This document shows, one piece after another, positions 1 to 7,081 of a DNA stretch of 17,275 nucleotides. This DNA comes from an uncultured Sphingomonadales bacterium. Its GTDB lineage: Bacteria; Pseudomonadota; Alphaproteobacteria; Sphingomonadales; Sphingomonadaceae. The stretch is from contig CALDKP010000062.1 of the NCBI GenBank assembly GCA_937898535.1, forward strand, positions 1-17,275, in the 5' to 3' direction. Each line of letters opens with the position of its first letter. Within the stretch, counting starts at the first letter, position 1. The position numbers were made by a program, and so were the translations under genes. The notes under the pieces were generated by a model. The model worked only from the letters and a program-made list of their open reading frames with translations, was not told the origin of the DNA and ran no database searches.

Positions 1-16
1 CCTCTTACAGCTGGAC

Positions 17-145
17 ATGCCATTTATTGAACAGAACTCGGATCAGTGGGATGCACTAGTTGATGACATGACTAGAGACATCAATCGACGCAACAATCTG
101 TTCGATGCCGTGGTCGAGATGCTGGCGGCCCTCAAGGCCCGCCAT
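17..145 (+). other. Left-end segment of unknown origin with a possible open frame
   Basis: Bases 1-120 contain 56 G or C by hand count (about 47%), while bases 121-180 contain 45 of 60 (75%), so the composition steps sharply. A plus-strand frame opens with ATG at 17 and reads about 43 plausible residues (beginning MPFIEQNSDQ and containing LFDAVVEMLAALKAR) before running into sequence better explained as coding on the other strand. There is no clear Shine-Dalgarno sequence before the ATG. I do not recognise the protein. It may be the N-terminus of a real gene joined to foreign DNA, or chance. Confidence 0.2.
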
Positions 146-672
146 CACTGGCTGACGGTCGCCACCGGCACCGTGCCGGTCGCGGTACCGGCCGTGGTCG
201 GCGTGCCGGTGATACGGCCCGACGAGGCGTTGATGGCCAGACCCGCAGGCAGGCCGGTGACGGTGATTTCAAAGCCCCCTATCGCGCGTTGTCCCGCATT
301 CCGCACGGTGACACGCTGCTCCCAGAGACCCGTCTGCCGGTTCATCACCAGCGTGCTGGAAGTCTCCAAAGACGGTGCTGCGGGAATCGGCAAATCGATC
401 GTGAAACTCCGTTGAGCCGTAATTCCCGCCTGATCGCTGACTTCCACGGTGACGGTCGCCTGGCCGCTGACATAAGGCGCGTAGTGGATGGTGAGGCGTC
501 CCCGTGCGTCAAAATCAATCCGGGTGAAGAGGCTGGGATTGGTATTGGAAACGACCCGCCACGTCAGCGGATCACCCATGTCAGGATCGGTGACGAAGGG
601 CGCAAAATCGAGCACGGTATTGGCTCCGGCATCGCCCGCCGCGATGGCAGGCAGCGCAGCAGGAACAACAGG
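145..672 (-). CDS. Fragment of a bacterial surface-type protein with cadherin-like and putative-Ig domains
   Basis: The minus-strand reading contains TDPDMGDPLTWRV followed by VTVEVSDQAG, the pattern of a cadherin-like domain of secreted bacterial proteins. It then has a piece containing LVMNRQTGLWEQRVTV, and near the end GLPAGLAINASSGRITGTPT, which is the signature of putative-Ig (He_PIG) domains. A TGA lies at 145. There is no convincing start: the frame simply runs to the ERF gene, and the ATGs near 687 and 681 lie at or beyond the presumed junction. Large proteins with these modules are typical of Planctomycetes, Verrucomicrobia and similar bacteria and act outside the cell, in adhesion or surface layers. 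It does not fit the phage context, and I infer that it is a fragment joined to phage DNA near 672. The domain type is fairly sure; the origin is inference. Confidence 0.55.
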   Translation of the reverse strand, partial: PVVPAALPAIAAGDAGANTVLDFAPFVTDPDMGDPLTWRVVSNTNPSLFTRIDFDARGRLTIHYAPYVSGQATVTVEVSDQAGITAQRSFTIDLPIPAAPSLETSSTLVMNRQTGLWEQRVTVRNAGQRAIGGFEITVTGLPAGLAINASSGRITGTPTTAGTATGTVPVATVSQ

Positions 673-679
673 GGATGAC

Positions 680-1318
680 ATGAGCAACGAACAGGCAGCG
701 CCGCGCGTCTATGCGGCAATCGCGCAGATCACAAAAGATCTGACGCGCACAGGCATCGGGAAGAACCGACAGAACACGCAAGGCAGCGGGTACAGGTTCC
801 GTGGCATTGATGACGTTTACAACGCCCTTGCGCCGTTGCTGGCCGAACATCAGCTTTGCATCATCCCGCGCATGACTCATCGCGAGCAGATCGAGCGGCA
901 GAGCAAAGCTGGAGGCGCGCTGTTTTTCACCACCGTTACGGCGGAATTTGACTTTATCTCCGCAGAGGACGGCAGCAAGCACACCGCCTGCACGATCGGC
1001 GAAGCGCAGGACAGCAGCGACAAAAGCACGAACAAGGCAATGTCCGCGGCTTACAAGTACGCCTGCTTCCTTACGTTTTGCATTCCGCTGGAAGGTGCAC
1101 CAGATGCGGACGAGGACTCCGGCGAGACGGTCAGCGGCCTGGACCCCTCGCGCCTCGTCGATCTGCTGGCGTGCATCAACGAAGCGGACACGCTAGACGC
1201 GCTCAAGGAAGCGTTTGGCGTAGCTGCCAATGCCGCCCTTGAGGCACGCGACGTTGTTGCCCGAGAGCGCATCGTCAAGGCCAAGGACGCCCGCAAGGCG
1301 GAGCTTGCGCCGGCATGA
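680..1318 (+). CDS. erf: ERF-family single-strand DNA annealing protein
   Basis: The 212-residue protein belongs to the ERF family, whose P22 member anneals complementary single strands to circularise or recombine phage DNA. Residues about 36-65 contain GYRFRGIDDVYNALAPLLAE, the family's hallmark. Residues about 110-140 contain the second conserved block, with DSSDKSTNKAMSAAYKYA and TFCIP. The C-terminal 70 residues are an acidic linker and a helical tail. The frame is open further upstream (from 488), but the ATG at 680 is chosen because AGGGG lies six bases before it and the protein starts with the usual family N-terminus. It overlaps the exonuclease gene by ATGA, so the two form a two-component recombination pair like Bet/Exo of lambda. 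It looks intact. The sequence immediately upstream is probably not its native context. Confidence 0.92.
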   Translation: MSNEQAAPRVYAAIAQITKDLTRTGIGKNRQNTQGSGYRFRGIDDVYNALAPLLAEHQLCIIPRMTHREQIERQSKAGGALFFTTVTAEFDFISAEDGSKHTACTIGEAQDSSDKSTNKAMSAAYKYACFLTFCIPLEGAPDADEDSGETVSGLDPSRLVDLLACINEADTLDALKEAFGVAANAALEARDVVARERIVKAKDARKAELAPA

Positions 1319-1842
1319 AGCAAGGATCTCCGGAATGGTTCGCAGCGCGGCTTGGATGCGTAACAGCATCGCGGGTAGCCGATGTCATCGCGATGACCAA
1401 GAACGGCCCAAGCGAGAGGCGCAACACGTATCTCTATCAGCTTGTCGCCGAGCGGTTGACCGGGTTGCCGACCGAAACGTTTGTATCGGACGACATGCAG
1501 CGCGGCATAGACATGGAGGCAGAAGCACGAACGCTGTACGAACTGCGCGCCGATGCCTTCGTGTTTGAGATGCCGTTTGTTCCGCACCCGAAGATTCCGA
1601 AGTGCGGCGCATCGCCTGACGGCAAAGTCAACGCAGACTTGCTGATCGAGATCAAGTGCCCCAACACGGCAACCCACCTCGACACCCTGCTCGGCTTTGC
1701 CGACTCCGTGCGCATTTTGGCGATTTGCGATGTCGACCGCGAACGCCGCGAGTCGGCGACCGCCCGCGTGAACCGCACCTCCGGCCGCATGATCCGCACC
1801 ACCCCGTCCCAGCCGGCGAAATGGGTATCCAGCCCGGCATAG
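1315..1842 (+). pseudogene. YqaJ/lambda-type exonuclease, broken near 1692 and fused to foreign sequence
   Basis: The first about 126 residues are a YqaJ-type viral recombinase nuclease, a 5'-3' exonuclease of the PD-(D/E)XK fold that makes single strands for the ERF partner. The family opening GSPEWFAARLGCVTASR is present, then an MEAEARTLYE helix. The catalytic core is GASPDG (Asp102) and IEIKCP (Glu112, Lys114). The normal protein would go on to a QMQ-type helix and be around 200 residues or more. Here the reading changes after the CPNTATHLDTLLG block (about base 1692) into an unrelated peptide that ends at 1842. The ATG at 1315 overlaps the ERF stop (ATGA), with GGAG upstream. The conserved Gln motif is missing, so this product is probably inactive. 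The break looks like an artificial or illegitimate join. Confidence 0.85.
1690..1770 (+). pseudogene. Fragment resembling the NAD-binding segment of a Gfo/Idh/MocA oxidoreductase
   Basis: The plus-strand reading ADSVRILAICDVDRERRESA matches the second strand and following helix of the Rossmann fold in Gfo/Idh/MocA dehydrogenases, where VxIVAVCDVDxxRxxxA is typical. Codon third positions here are almost all G or C, unlike the phage genes on either side. The match fades after about 1770. From there to about 1875 the reverse strand reads more like protein, including EAAYAGLDTHFAGWDGVVR, which I cannot assign. This may mean more than one foreign piece. The assignment rests on one short motif. Confidence 0.45.
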
Positions 1843-1869
1843 GCAGCTTCGTCGCCCGCCACCCCGGGG

Positions 1870-2721
1870 CTGGGCTGCACCGCCACCGGCAGCGCCAGCT
1901 ACAGCGATCTTTGCAATATTTGCGGCTTTCTGCCCCTTTTTCAGCGTTACGAGGTTTTGAAGAATATTTCCTGCTTTCGCAACGATAGGTGCACCGGAAG
2001 CACTCAAGCGTGCTGCACCCGACTTCACCAAGCCGCCTACAGGCCCACCCGTGCCAAGAGCGCCCACAACCGTGCCGACGATGTTACCCTTGGTGTCACG
2101 GCCCATCTGCAAATCATTTTCAGCGCGAACGATATTCAATTCTTCGGTGAAATCCTTGCCCTGGCTCTGTCCACCGGGCAAATAGTGACGTGCCGCTGCT
2201 TCGATATATTCCGGTGCCGAGAAAAAGAAATTGCGAGCCGTGCCAGCGCCTACGGATGCTTCTCGATCCGATGTAGGCGCGAAGCCAGCCGCCTTGCGCT
2301 TTGCTTCCCTTTCGGCAAGGTTGCGACGTGCAATATCGGAAATTTCTTCCTGCCGTGTGCGCAGCGGCGCAAGTCCGGCTGCTTGGCGGATCGCCTGCAT
2401 CCGTGGATCACTGTCGAACCGGCGCAAGCCCTTTGCCTGTGCTTCTGGCGGCAATGCAGCAATGCGCTTCTGCAAGGCTTCCCGTGCAGTGGTATAGGTC
2501 TGCATCGCCTTCTGCGACGTGAGCCCCGGAAACATCGGTCCTTTATTTGCGGCTGGTGCAGGCGCGGCTGATTTTCCGCGTCCACCGTCAATTGCTGTCA
2601 CTGCCTGTCCGAATTCTTTTTGCGCACGCGCTGCTACTGCATCCGGCGTGATATCATCCGGTGCATTCGCGTATGTGTGCTGCATCCCATTGGCAAGCGT
2701 GACTGTGACGTTACGGGGCAT
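1870..2721 (-). CDS. Putative ejection (internal virion) protein, N-terminal part only
   Basis: The ATG at 2721 has GGGAG five bases upstream and follows the preceding stop by nine bases. Residues 1-40 form a small domain starting with MPRNVTVTLANGMQHTYANA and followed by TPDAVAARAQKEFG, seen at the N-terminus of many large podovirus ejection proteins. Residues 65-150 are helical and charged. Residues 155-285 contain a segment with APEYIEAAARHYLPGG and a Gly/Ala-rich stretch compatible with membrane insertion. By position it matches P22 gene 16, whose product enters the host with the DNA. The family resemblance ends at about residue 284 (base 1870). The frame stays open to 1051, but those last roughly 270 residues are only the antisense of the junction and the recombinase genes. 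The native C-terminus is missing. Confidence 0.6.
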
Positions 2722-2730
2722 TGTTGCTCC

Positions 2731-4134
2731 CTACCAATTTGAAACGGTTGGACCGCTTGTGCGGCGTGTGGGTTTCGGGGAATTCTGCGAACGTGGCGGC
2801 GCTGAATTATTGCGCTTCGTCGCGGTCTGCAAAAAGCGTTCAAGGCCATTGATCGCGGCAAGGTTTGCCTGATAGGATTTTGTCGGATCCGTCACCGTCG
2901 CCATAAACAATTTTACGTCAGCATTACTATCCAACTGTTTGCCTGTCATCCCGGTGGCCTTGGCAAGAGACTGCATGAGCCCCGGCCGAATGCTATTAAC
3001 CCGGTCGCGCAATGTCTGCGCCTGCGTTCCCGCTGCACCTTCCAGCAATTGCCCCGCAACGGACGCCCTACCGCGTGCAACGATGTTTGCGCCGGTTTCC
3101 TTTTTCGGATTGACCATCGCACCCATCTTATCGAGATCGCCATAGATCTTTTTCAGTTCGTCGATATTGCCTTGTGCCGTTGTCGCCATTGCTTGAACGT
3201 CGGCAGGCGTAGCACCTTTGCCCGAGCCACTACCACGCGTATCGGCCACATATCGACGATCCCGGCTCCCCACGTCCACCGTATAACGCCGCAAGCTGCG
3301 ATCCGCTGCCGCTCCTGGACGCTCGGTATTGGGAAGAATACGTTTGATCGTGCCCGTGTTCCGGCCGACAATATTTGTCGATCCGCCTGTGTTGACCACC
3401 ATTGTGGGATCAACCGGGCTATAATTCTCCGGCAGCGCGACTTGGTGCACATTGCCAGAGTCATCGACCTGATAAGCGATTGTCTTACCCGTTGCCGGAT
3501 CCACAGCAATATTGACCTGCTTGGCATACTTGCCTTCATGGCCGTTGAAGGTTTCTGCAAGCCCGTCAATTGAGCTTGGATCCTGCGCAAAGATCTGCGC
3601 CATTTCCGCAGCACGCTCCGGAGGAATTCCCGCCTGTGCAGCCAGAATAGGCCATGCTTTGTTGACGTCACCGCCGCCCCGCTGAATAGCCTGCAAGCCA
3701 CGGAGCGCCATTCCGGCACGTGCGTTGCCTTTGTCGCCAATCTCGAAAGCGCCTGCCGCCAATTTCTGTTGATCAGCCTGTATCTGACGTGCTCGATCTT
3801 CCCGTGCGTTGATCGTCGGCTCATACAATGGGGTTGCCCCGCCTGTCGTTGCCAGCACGTCAGAGATCCGGCCGATTGTCTCAAGCAGAGATCGACGCGG
3901 TCGGGGAGCCTGTGCAGCCGGTTGGGGTTGCTGCGCCACGGGAGCGGGTTGCGGCATATTGGGATCAATCCCGGCTTGCTGCATGACGTTCACGGGATTT
4001 CCGCCGAGCAACCTTTGCAGCACGTCGGTTTCAGGCGGCATGCCCTGCCCCGAGCCATAAGATCCGCTCGATGGCACCCCGCTGGAAATTGTCTGCGGTT
4101 GAAACAGGTTTTGGAGGAAATTTCCGATATCCAT
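2731..4134 (-). CDS. Putative ejection (internal virion) protein
   Basis: The 467-residue protein starts at the ATG at 4134, which shares a base with the preceding stop (TAATG), so translation is probably coupled. An earlier in-frame start near 4191 would overlap the upstream gene heavily and is not preferred. Residues 1-30 are hydrophobic and Gln-rich, and 60-80 are Pro/Gln/Ala-rich. Residues 80-250 are mostly helical with little recognisable structure. The last 140 residues contain a helical block with ARGRASVAGQLLEGAAGT and TGMTGKQLDSNADVKLFMAT, recurrent in large structural or ejection proteins of short-tailed phages. Its place after the S74-motif gene and before another ejection-type gene fits P22 genes 7-20-16. 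Function is inferred from family style and order, not from a catalytic motif. Confidence 0.6.
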   Translation of the reverse strand: MDIGNFLQNLFQPQTISSGVPSSGSYGSGQGMPPETDVLQRLLGGNPVNVMQQAGIDPNMPQPAPVAQQPQPAAQAPRPRRSLLETIGRISDVLATTGGATPLYEPTINAREDRARQIQADQQKLAAGAFEIGDKGNARAGMALRGLQAIQRGGGDVNKAWPILAAQAGIPPERAAEMAQIFAQDPSSIDGLAETFNGHEGKYAKQVNIAVDPATGKTIAYQVDDSGNVHQVALPENYSPVDPTMVVNTGGSTNIVGRNTGTIKRILPNTERPGAAADRSLRRYTVDVGSRDRRYVADTRGSGSGKGATPADVQAMATTAQGNIDELKKIYGDLDKMGAMVNPKKETGANIVARGRASVAGQLLEGAAGTQAQTLRDRVNSIRPGLMQSLAKATGMTGKQLDSNADVKLFMATVTDPTKSYQANLAAINGLERFLQTATKRNNSAPPRSQNSPKPTRRTSGPTVSNW

Positions 4135-4841
4135 TACAGTGCCCCATAATTGACCGTTGCATAGCCCGCAATCTTGGGGCCGAGTGCCCACGGTCGAAGC
4201 TGCGCCACTTCATCGGCCATCACGCCTTTGATGCGCTGCCTGGATCCGAGATAAGAGAAGAAATAGATCCCAAGGCCATCGGCAAATTCGCCCACCTTGC
4301 GGATACTGTGCTTCAATCGACGATCAGAGAAAATCGATACAAGCCCACCCACAGTCGAAGCAGCTTGACCAAGGCCGGATGCCTTTCCTTCTGTGTTTTT
4401 TTCTCCCACGCCCGCGATAAGCTGGCCTGCTTGCAAACCAAGTCCAGCCTGTCCGGCAAGGTGCTGCAAATAGTTATTGAAGAATTGTTGATTCAGCTCC
4501 GTGCCCCGCGTCTGCAAGGATTTTGCCGTCGATCCACTGTTGAGGATCCCGGCCGCTGCCCCTTGACCTGTGATGCCTTGGGCAAGCTGCCTCATCGCCG
4601 GAGCATATCCTGCATTTTGCAAATAATTGTTATAGCCCGCCTGTGCTCCACCGGCTTCCGCTATATTGTTCAATCCACCACCTATCCGGTCAAGTGTCGG
4701 GCCACCACCCCCAATACCAAGAAGCTGTGAAAGAAAATTAAATCCTCCCGTGCCTCCTTGTGCTTGGCCAGTATAGGTTTTATTGATCAAGTCTTTGTTG
4801 GTGTTCAAAGACTGCTTGGGTTTCGGCTTGAGGAAACTCAT
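4134..4841 (-). CDS. Glycine-rich virion protein with C-terminal S74-type chaperone motif
   Basis: The start is the ATG at 4841, overlapping the previous stop as ATGA with AAAGG nine bases upstream; an in-frame GTG at 4859 is less likely. The product has 235 residues. Residues 25-65 are Gly-rich. Residues 65-145 form a helical Gly/Ala/Gln-rich segment (containing LNSGSTAKSLQTRG) common in small phage proteins of the ejection region. Residues 171-235 carry FSDRRLKHSIRKVG, the start of the S74 intramolecular chaperone domain, with the Ser172/Asp173 site and Lys177 spaced as in endosialidase tailspikes. The S74 part is only about 65 residues, shorter than in tailspikes. In that family the domain helps trimer assembly and cuts itself off. 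Whether this short form is active is unknown. By position it corresponds to P22 gene 7. Confidence 0.62.
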   Translation of the reverse strand: MSFLKPKPKQSLNTNKDLINKTYTGQAQGGTGGFNFLSQLLGIGGGGPTLDRIGGGLNNIAEAGGAQAGYNNYLQNAGYAPAMRQLAQGITGQGAAAGILNSGSTAKSLQTRGTELNQQFFNNYLQHLAGQAGLGLQAGQLIAGVGEKNTEGKASGLGQAASTVGGLVSIFSDRRLKHSIRKVGEFADGLGIYFFSYLGSRQRIKGVMADEVAQLRPWALGPKIAGYATVNYGAL

Positions 4842-5242
4842 GAGTGAGAACCTTTCCACATATCTTTTGATAGAACGAACAATTCACAAAGGCCGTGCAC
4901 GGAATAGCGCTCGCCCCGCGATTTTGCTCCGGCCCACCGCAATAGTAATTTGACGTCCCTGCGATCAGGCGGGATCAATCCATAAATCACTTCTGCACCA
5001 TGATCGCAAAACATGCGCCGAAAGCATTCCTTGGCGCTCTCGATAGCTTCCCGGCCGCGCGACTTGAACAGAAGATGGCCTTGATAAACCCCTTCCTCGT
5101 CCTCATTGTCATCGAATAAGGCGATATCATCGTTTGGCAACACGATTGCCACATTCCCCGGTGTCGAAAGCCACTGATCGCCATTGACGTCAAGGTTGCC
5201 CGCTTCGTGAATTACCGAGGTTATGATTTCTGCAAGGTGCAT
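4838..5242 (-). CDS. GNAT-like virion-locus protein (P22 gene 14 position)
   Basis: The 134-residue protein starts at the ATG at 5242, with GGAG 11 bases upstream. An in-frame TTG at 5269 would add nine residues and is less likely. Residues about 53-80 contain GHLLFKSRGREAIESAKECF, which resembles the strand, acetyl-CoA loop and helix of GNAT acetyltransferases. Residues 84-110 continue with a strand and a helix ending in LLRWAGAKSRGERY. Similar GNAT-fold proteins of unknown function occur in the structural clusters of many podoviruses, at the place of P22 gene 14, which takes part in head completion. It may be catalytically dead. The next gene overlaps its stop by ATGA. Confidence 0.55.
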   Translation of the reverse strand: MHLAEIITSVIHEAGNLDVNGDQWLSTPGNVAIVLPNDDIALFDDNEDEEGVYQGHLLFKSRGREAIESAKECFRRMFCDHGAEVIYGLIPPDRRDVKLLLRWAGAKSRGERYSVHGLCELFVLSKDMWKGSHS

Positions 5243-5320
5243 GGTCGAGCGTTCTCCAAAAGGCCCCAAGGTTCCCGGTGGGCTATGAAGAAAAGCGCTC
5301 TACGGCGGGGGAACTTTTGC

Positions 5321-5349
5321 TGAATATCAAAAGGATTTTCGCTCGTCAA
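5321..5349 (-). promoter_or_regulatory. Possible sigma-70-type promoter in the tail-fibre/GNAT gene gap
   Basis: The gap of about 107 bases between 5350 and 5242 is one of only two sizeable gaps in the late operon. On the minus strand TTGACG (5344-5349) is followed after 17 bases by TATTCA (5321-5326). The -35 box has one mismatch to the consensus; the -10 box is weak. It would drive the GNAT-like and ejection-type genes. No terminator-like hairpin is evident in this gap. Confidence 0.22.
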
Positions 5350-6240
5350 TCACAATCCTGTGACAGACTGAACCACAAAGTCCGCCGTTGAGGTATTGTT
5401 GACATTCGCGGAGAAACCTACTCGGTCGATTGTTCCGGTATATGTAGCCTCAAGCTCGGTGCCCATCGACTTCCAATCAAGGCCATCTAGCGAGAAAAAG
5501 AATTCAATTGTTGTGCCTACTCGTGTCGCCCGGAACCAATTGAAGGCCGGGACAATCGCCCTAGATGCGACGGCAGAATTGAATGCAGTGACGCCGCTCC
5601 ACCGCTGAAAATACAAAGTGTTGCCTGCGGGTTCATAGCCCAACAGCAAAATCTTACCCGATGCATTGTTCTGTAGAAACAGGCCGAACGTAGGGGTGAC
5701 TGCCCCGTTGGTAATCCCTTTGATGCGTATCTTGACGTCAAAATCGCCTGCGGCCATTACCTTGGCCAGCGCCCTGATTTGGGTGCTGCCAGGGTTAGGC
5801 ACGGTCATCGAAATACCGTTACCATTATCGACCGCGCTGGCGCTGCCTTGGTTGATCCAGGTATAGGCCGCGAGTGCGGGCGGAGTAAGGGAAGCCTCCC
5901 CCGAGCTTCCCCCACCGCCCCCGGAGATCGCAACGTCAACCGCGTTAGTAATCCTACCTTGCTGGTCAATCGTGATTTGCGCTGAATGTGTTGCATCGCC
6001 ATAGGTGCCGACGACGACTGCGGTATCCTCAAGATCCACGGTCACATCTGCGTCGATTGATCCGCCGCCTGTAAGGCCGATGCCCGCGATCACATGGATA
6101 TTTGCGAGATCCCCAAAGGTGACGGCTGTTGTGATATCAATTTGGCGCTGCTGCGCCCACCGAATGAAATATTCAGTCGGGAGCCCGTTCGCCTTGACGA
6201 TAGCGAAATTCTGATCGAGAGGCTGAAATTTACCCGCCAT
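5350..6240 (-). CDS. Putative tail fibre / receptor-binding protein
   Basis: The 296-residue protein begins with a short adaptor-like segment. Residues 50-106 contain the fibre repeat typical of phage tail fibres, with GIGLTGGGSIDADVTVDL followed by GTYGDATHSAQITIDQQG. A glycine linker (107-114) leads to a C-terminal beta-sandwich of about 175 residues. That part has the strand pattern of concanavalin-A-like domains and an SLDGLDWKSMG motif near residue 250. In related phages such proteins attach to the tail and bind host glycans; the ligand here is unknown. The ATG at 6240 overlaps the upstream gene by 11 bases and lacks a strong ribosome-binding site, so it is probably translated by coupling. 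The fibre call is supported by the repeat, the binding role is inference. Confidence 0.7.
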   Translation of the reverse strand: MAGKFQPLDQNFAIVKANGLPTEYFIRWAQQRQIDITTAVTFGDLANIHVIAGIGLTGGGSIDADVTVDLEDTAVVVGTYGDATHSAQITIDQQGRITNAVDVAISGGGGGSSGEASLTPPALAAYTWINQGSASAVDNGNGISMTVPNPGSTQIRALAKVMAAGDFDVKIRIKGITNGAVTPTFGLFLQNNASGKILLLGYEPAGNTLYFQRWSGVTAFNSAVASRAIVPAFNWFRATRVGTTIEFFFSLDGLDWKSMGTELEATYTGTIDRVGFSANVNNTSTADFVVQSVTGL

Positions 6241-7081
6241 CGTCAGGATCGTTCATTTGCAGGCCGTCGATCCGGACAATAGCGCCATCGTCAACGATCT
6301 TGAACAACCGCCCCGGCGCCTGGATCTGGCCTAGAGAATACCATGACAATTCCGGCGAATTCTCGCCCGGTGTGACTGTCACGAGCCCGTGGCTGTCAAA
6401 TGTCTTACCCGCATCGTCGCTCGTGTAAAGCGTGACGCCTGCCCCGACATAGGCAGGATCTCCCATATCCGTCGTGATCCAGCACGCATAACACGGCATG
6501 ACTTCGCGCCCACGGATAGGGACCTGCCCCATCGTGACGCGTTCAAAATACTGTTCCTGCGTCGGCGCGAGATAATCCGGATCCTGATCATAAGGCTGTT
6601 CCGGATCCAGGAACCACAAAAGGCCATAGGTGTCATCGCCCACAACCACATTGCTTCCGTAGGTATAGGCGAGTTTTGAAGCGCCTTCCCAATTCTGTCC
6701 GTTGTTGGCCCGCCAGAATTCCTTTTGAAAATTTGCCCAATCCACCCATTGCTCTGTGGAAAGATCGCAGACGAGCGTTTCGCTATCTCCGAGCCTCAAG
6801 ACATAAAAATCGTGCCCATCGAGCGAGAACGTCCACACGCGCAGCTTGGGGTTTCCAACACGTCCGCGCACCACCCCAAGCGTTCGCGCCTGCGAGATCT
6901 CGATTGTTGTCCCACCCATCCCGAGCGTGACAAGCGAACGTGCCTGCGAAAGCTCCATCGAAGCAGTCGGAAAATTGATGACACCAAAAGAGCGTGCAAA
7001 CGAGACTTCCAAGTCAGACGAGACTAAGGAAACTACAAGGTCCCGCGCTTGCGAGACTTCGACGCCGACTGCCGAAACCAT
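6230..7081 (-). CDS. Tail-hub protein with C-terminal gp10-like half and N-terminal SQAR repeats
   Basis: The 283-residue protein has two parts. Residues 7-68 hold four copies of a nine-residue motif (hydrophobic-E-hydrophobic-SQAR-x-L). Residues 80-283 contain RVWTFSLDGHDFYVLRLGDS and LVCDLSTEQWVDW, resembling the later blades of the P22 gp10 (packaged-DNA stabilisation, tail-hub) family, with GxFYVL and YDLSTxxW strands. It continues with SNVVVGDDTYGLLWFLDPEQ and ends in a beta-rich region containing YSLGQIQAPGRLFKI. The stop of the lectin-like gene and this ATG are directly adjacent (TAAATG), and there is only a weak Shine-Dalgarno, so reinitiation is likely. Together with the product of 9424-8165 it may rebuild one hub. 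The split is unusual relative to P22. Confidence 0.65.
   Translation of the reverse strand: MVSAVGVEVSQARDLVVSLVSSDLEVSFARSFGVINFPTASMELSQARSLVTLGMGGTTIEISQARTLGVVRGRVGNPKLRVWTFSLDGHDFYVLRLGDSETLVCDLSTEQWVDWANFQKEFWRANNGQNWEGASKLAYTYGSNVVVGDDTYGLLWFLDPEQPYDQDPDYLAPTQEQYFERVTMGQVPIRGREVMPCYACWITTDMGDPAYVGAGVTLYTSDDAGKTFDSHGLVTVTPGENSPELSWYSLGQIQAPGRLFKIVDDGAIVRIDGLQMNDPDDGG
6878..7063 (-). repeat. Four in-frame coding repeats (SQAR motif)
   Basis: Within the protein starting at 7081, the motif hydrophobic-Glu-hydrophobic-Ser-Gln-Ala-Arg occurs with its Ser at residues 10, 27, 45 and 63, i.e. with spacings of 17, 18 and 18 residues. The second copy has Phe in place of Gln. The DNA copies have diverged, so selection on the protein rather than recent duplication seems to keep them alike. 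Confidence 0.8.

Noticed and set aside
488..679. Upstream extension of the ERF frame to 488
   Set aside because: It is antisense to the Ig-like coding fragment, lacks a ribosome-binding site and adds residues not seen in the family. The ATG at 680 has AGGGG at good spacing.
1051..1869. Long continuation of the minus-strand frame that starts at 2721 (556 residues in all)
   Set aside because: Beyond about residue 284 it runs through the foreign insert and antisense to the well-supported YqaJ and ERF genes. The composition becomes Arg/Cys-rich and loses any family resemblance. It is open only because the opposite strand is coding.
1775..1886. Minus-strand peptide containing EAAYAGLDTHFAGWDGVVR as a gene of its own
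   Set aside because: It looks protein-like with G/C-rich third positions, but is too short, has no start or family match and lies in the suspected chimeric insert. Noted only as part of that insert.
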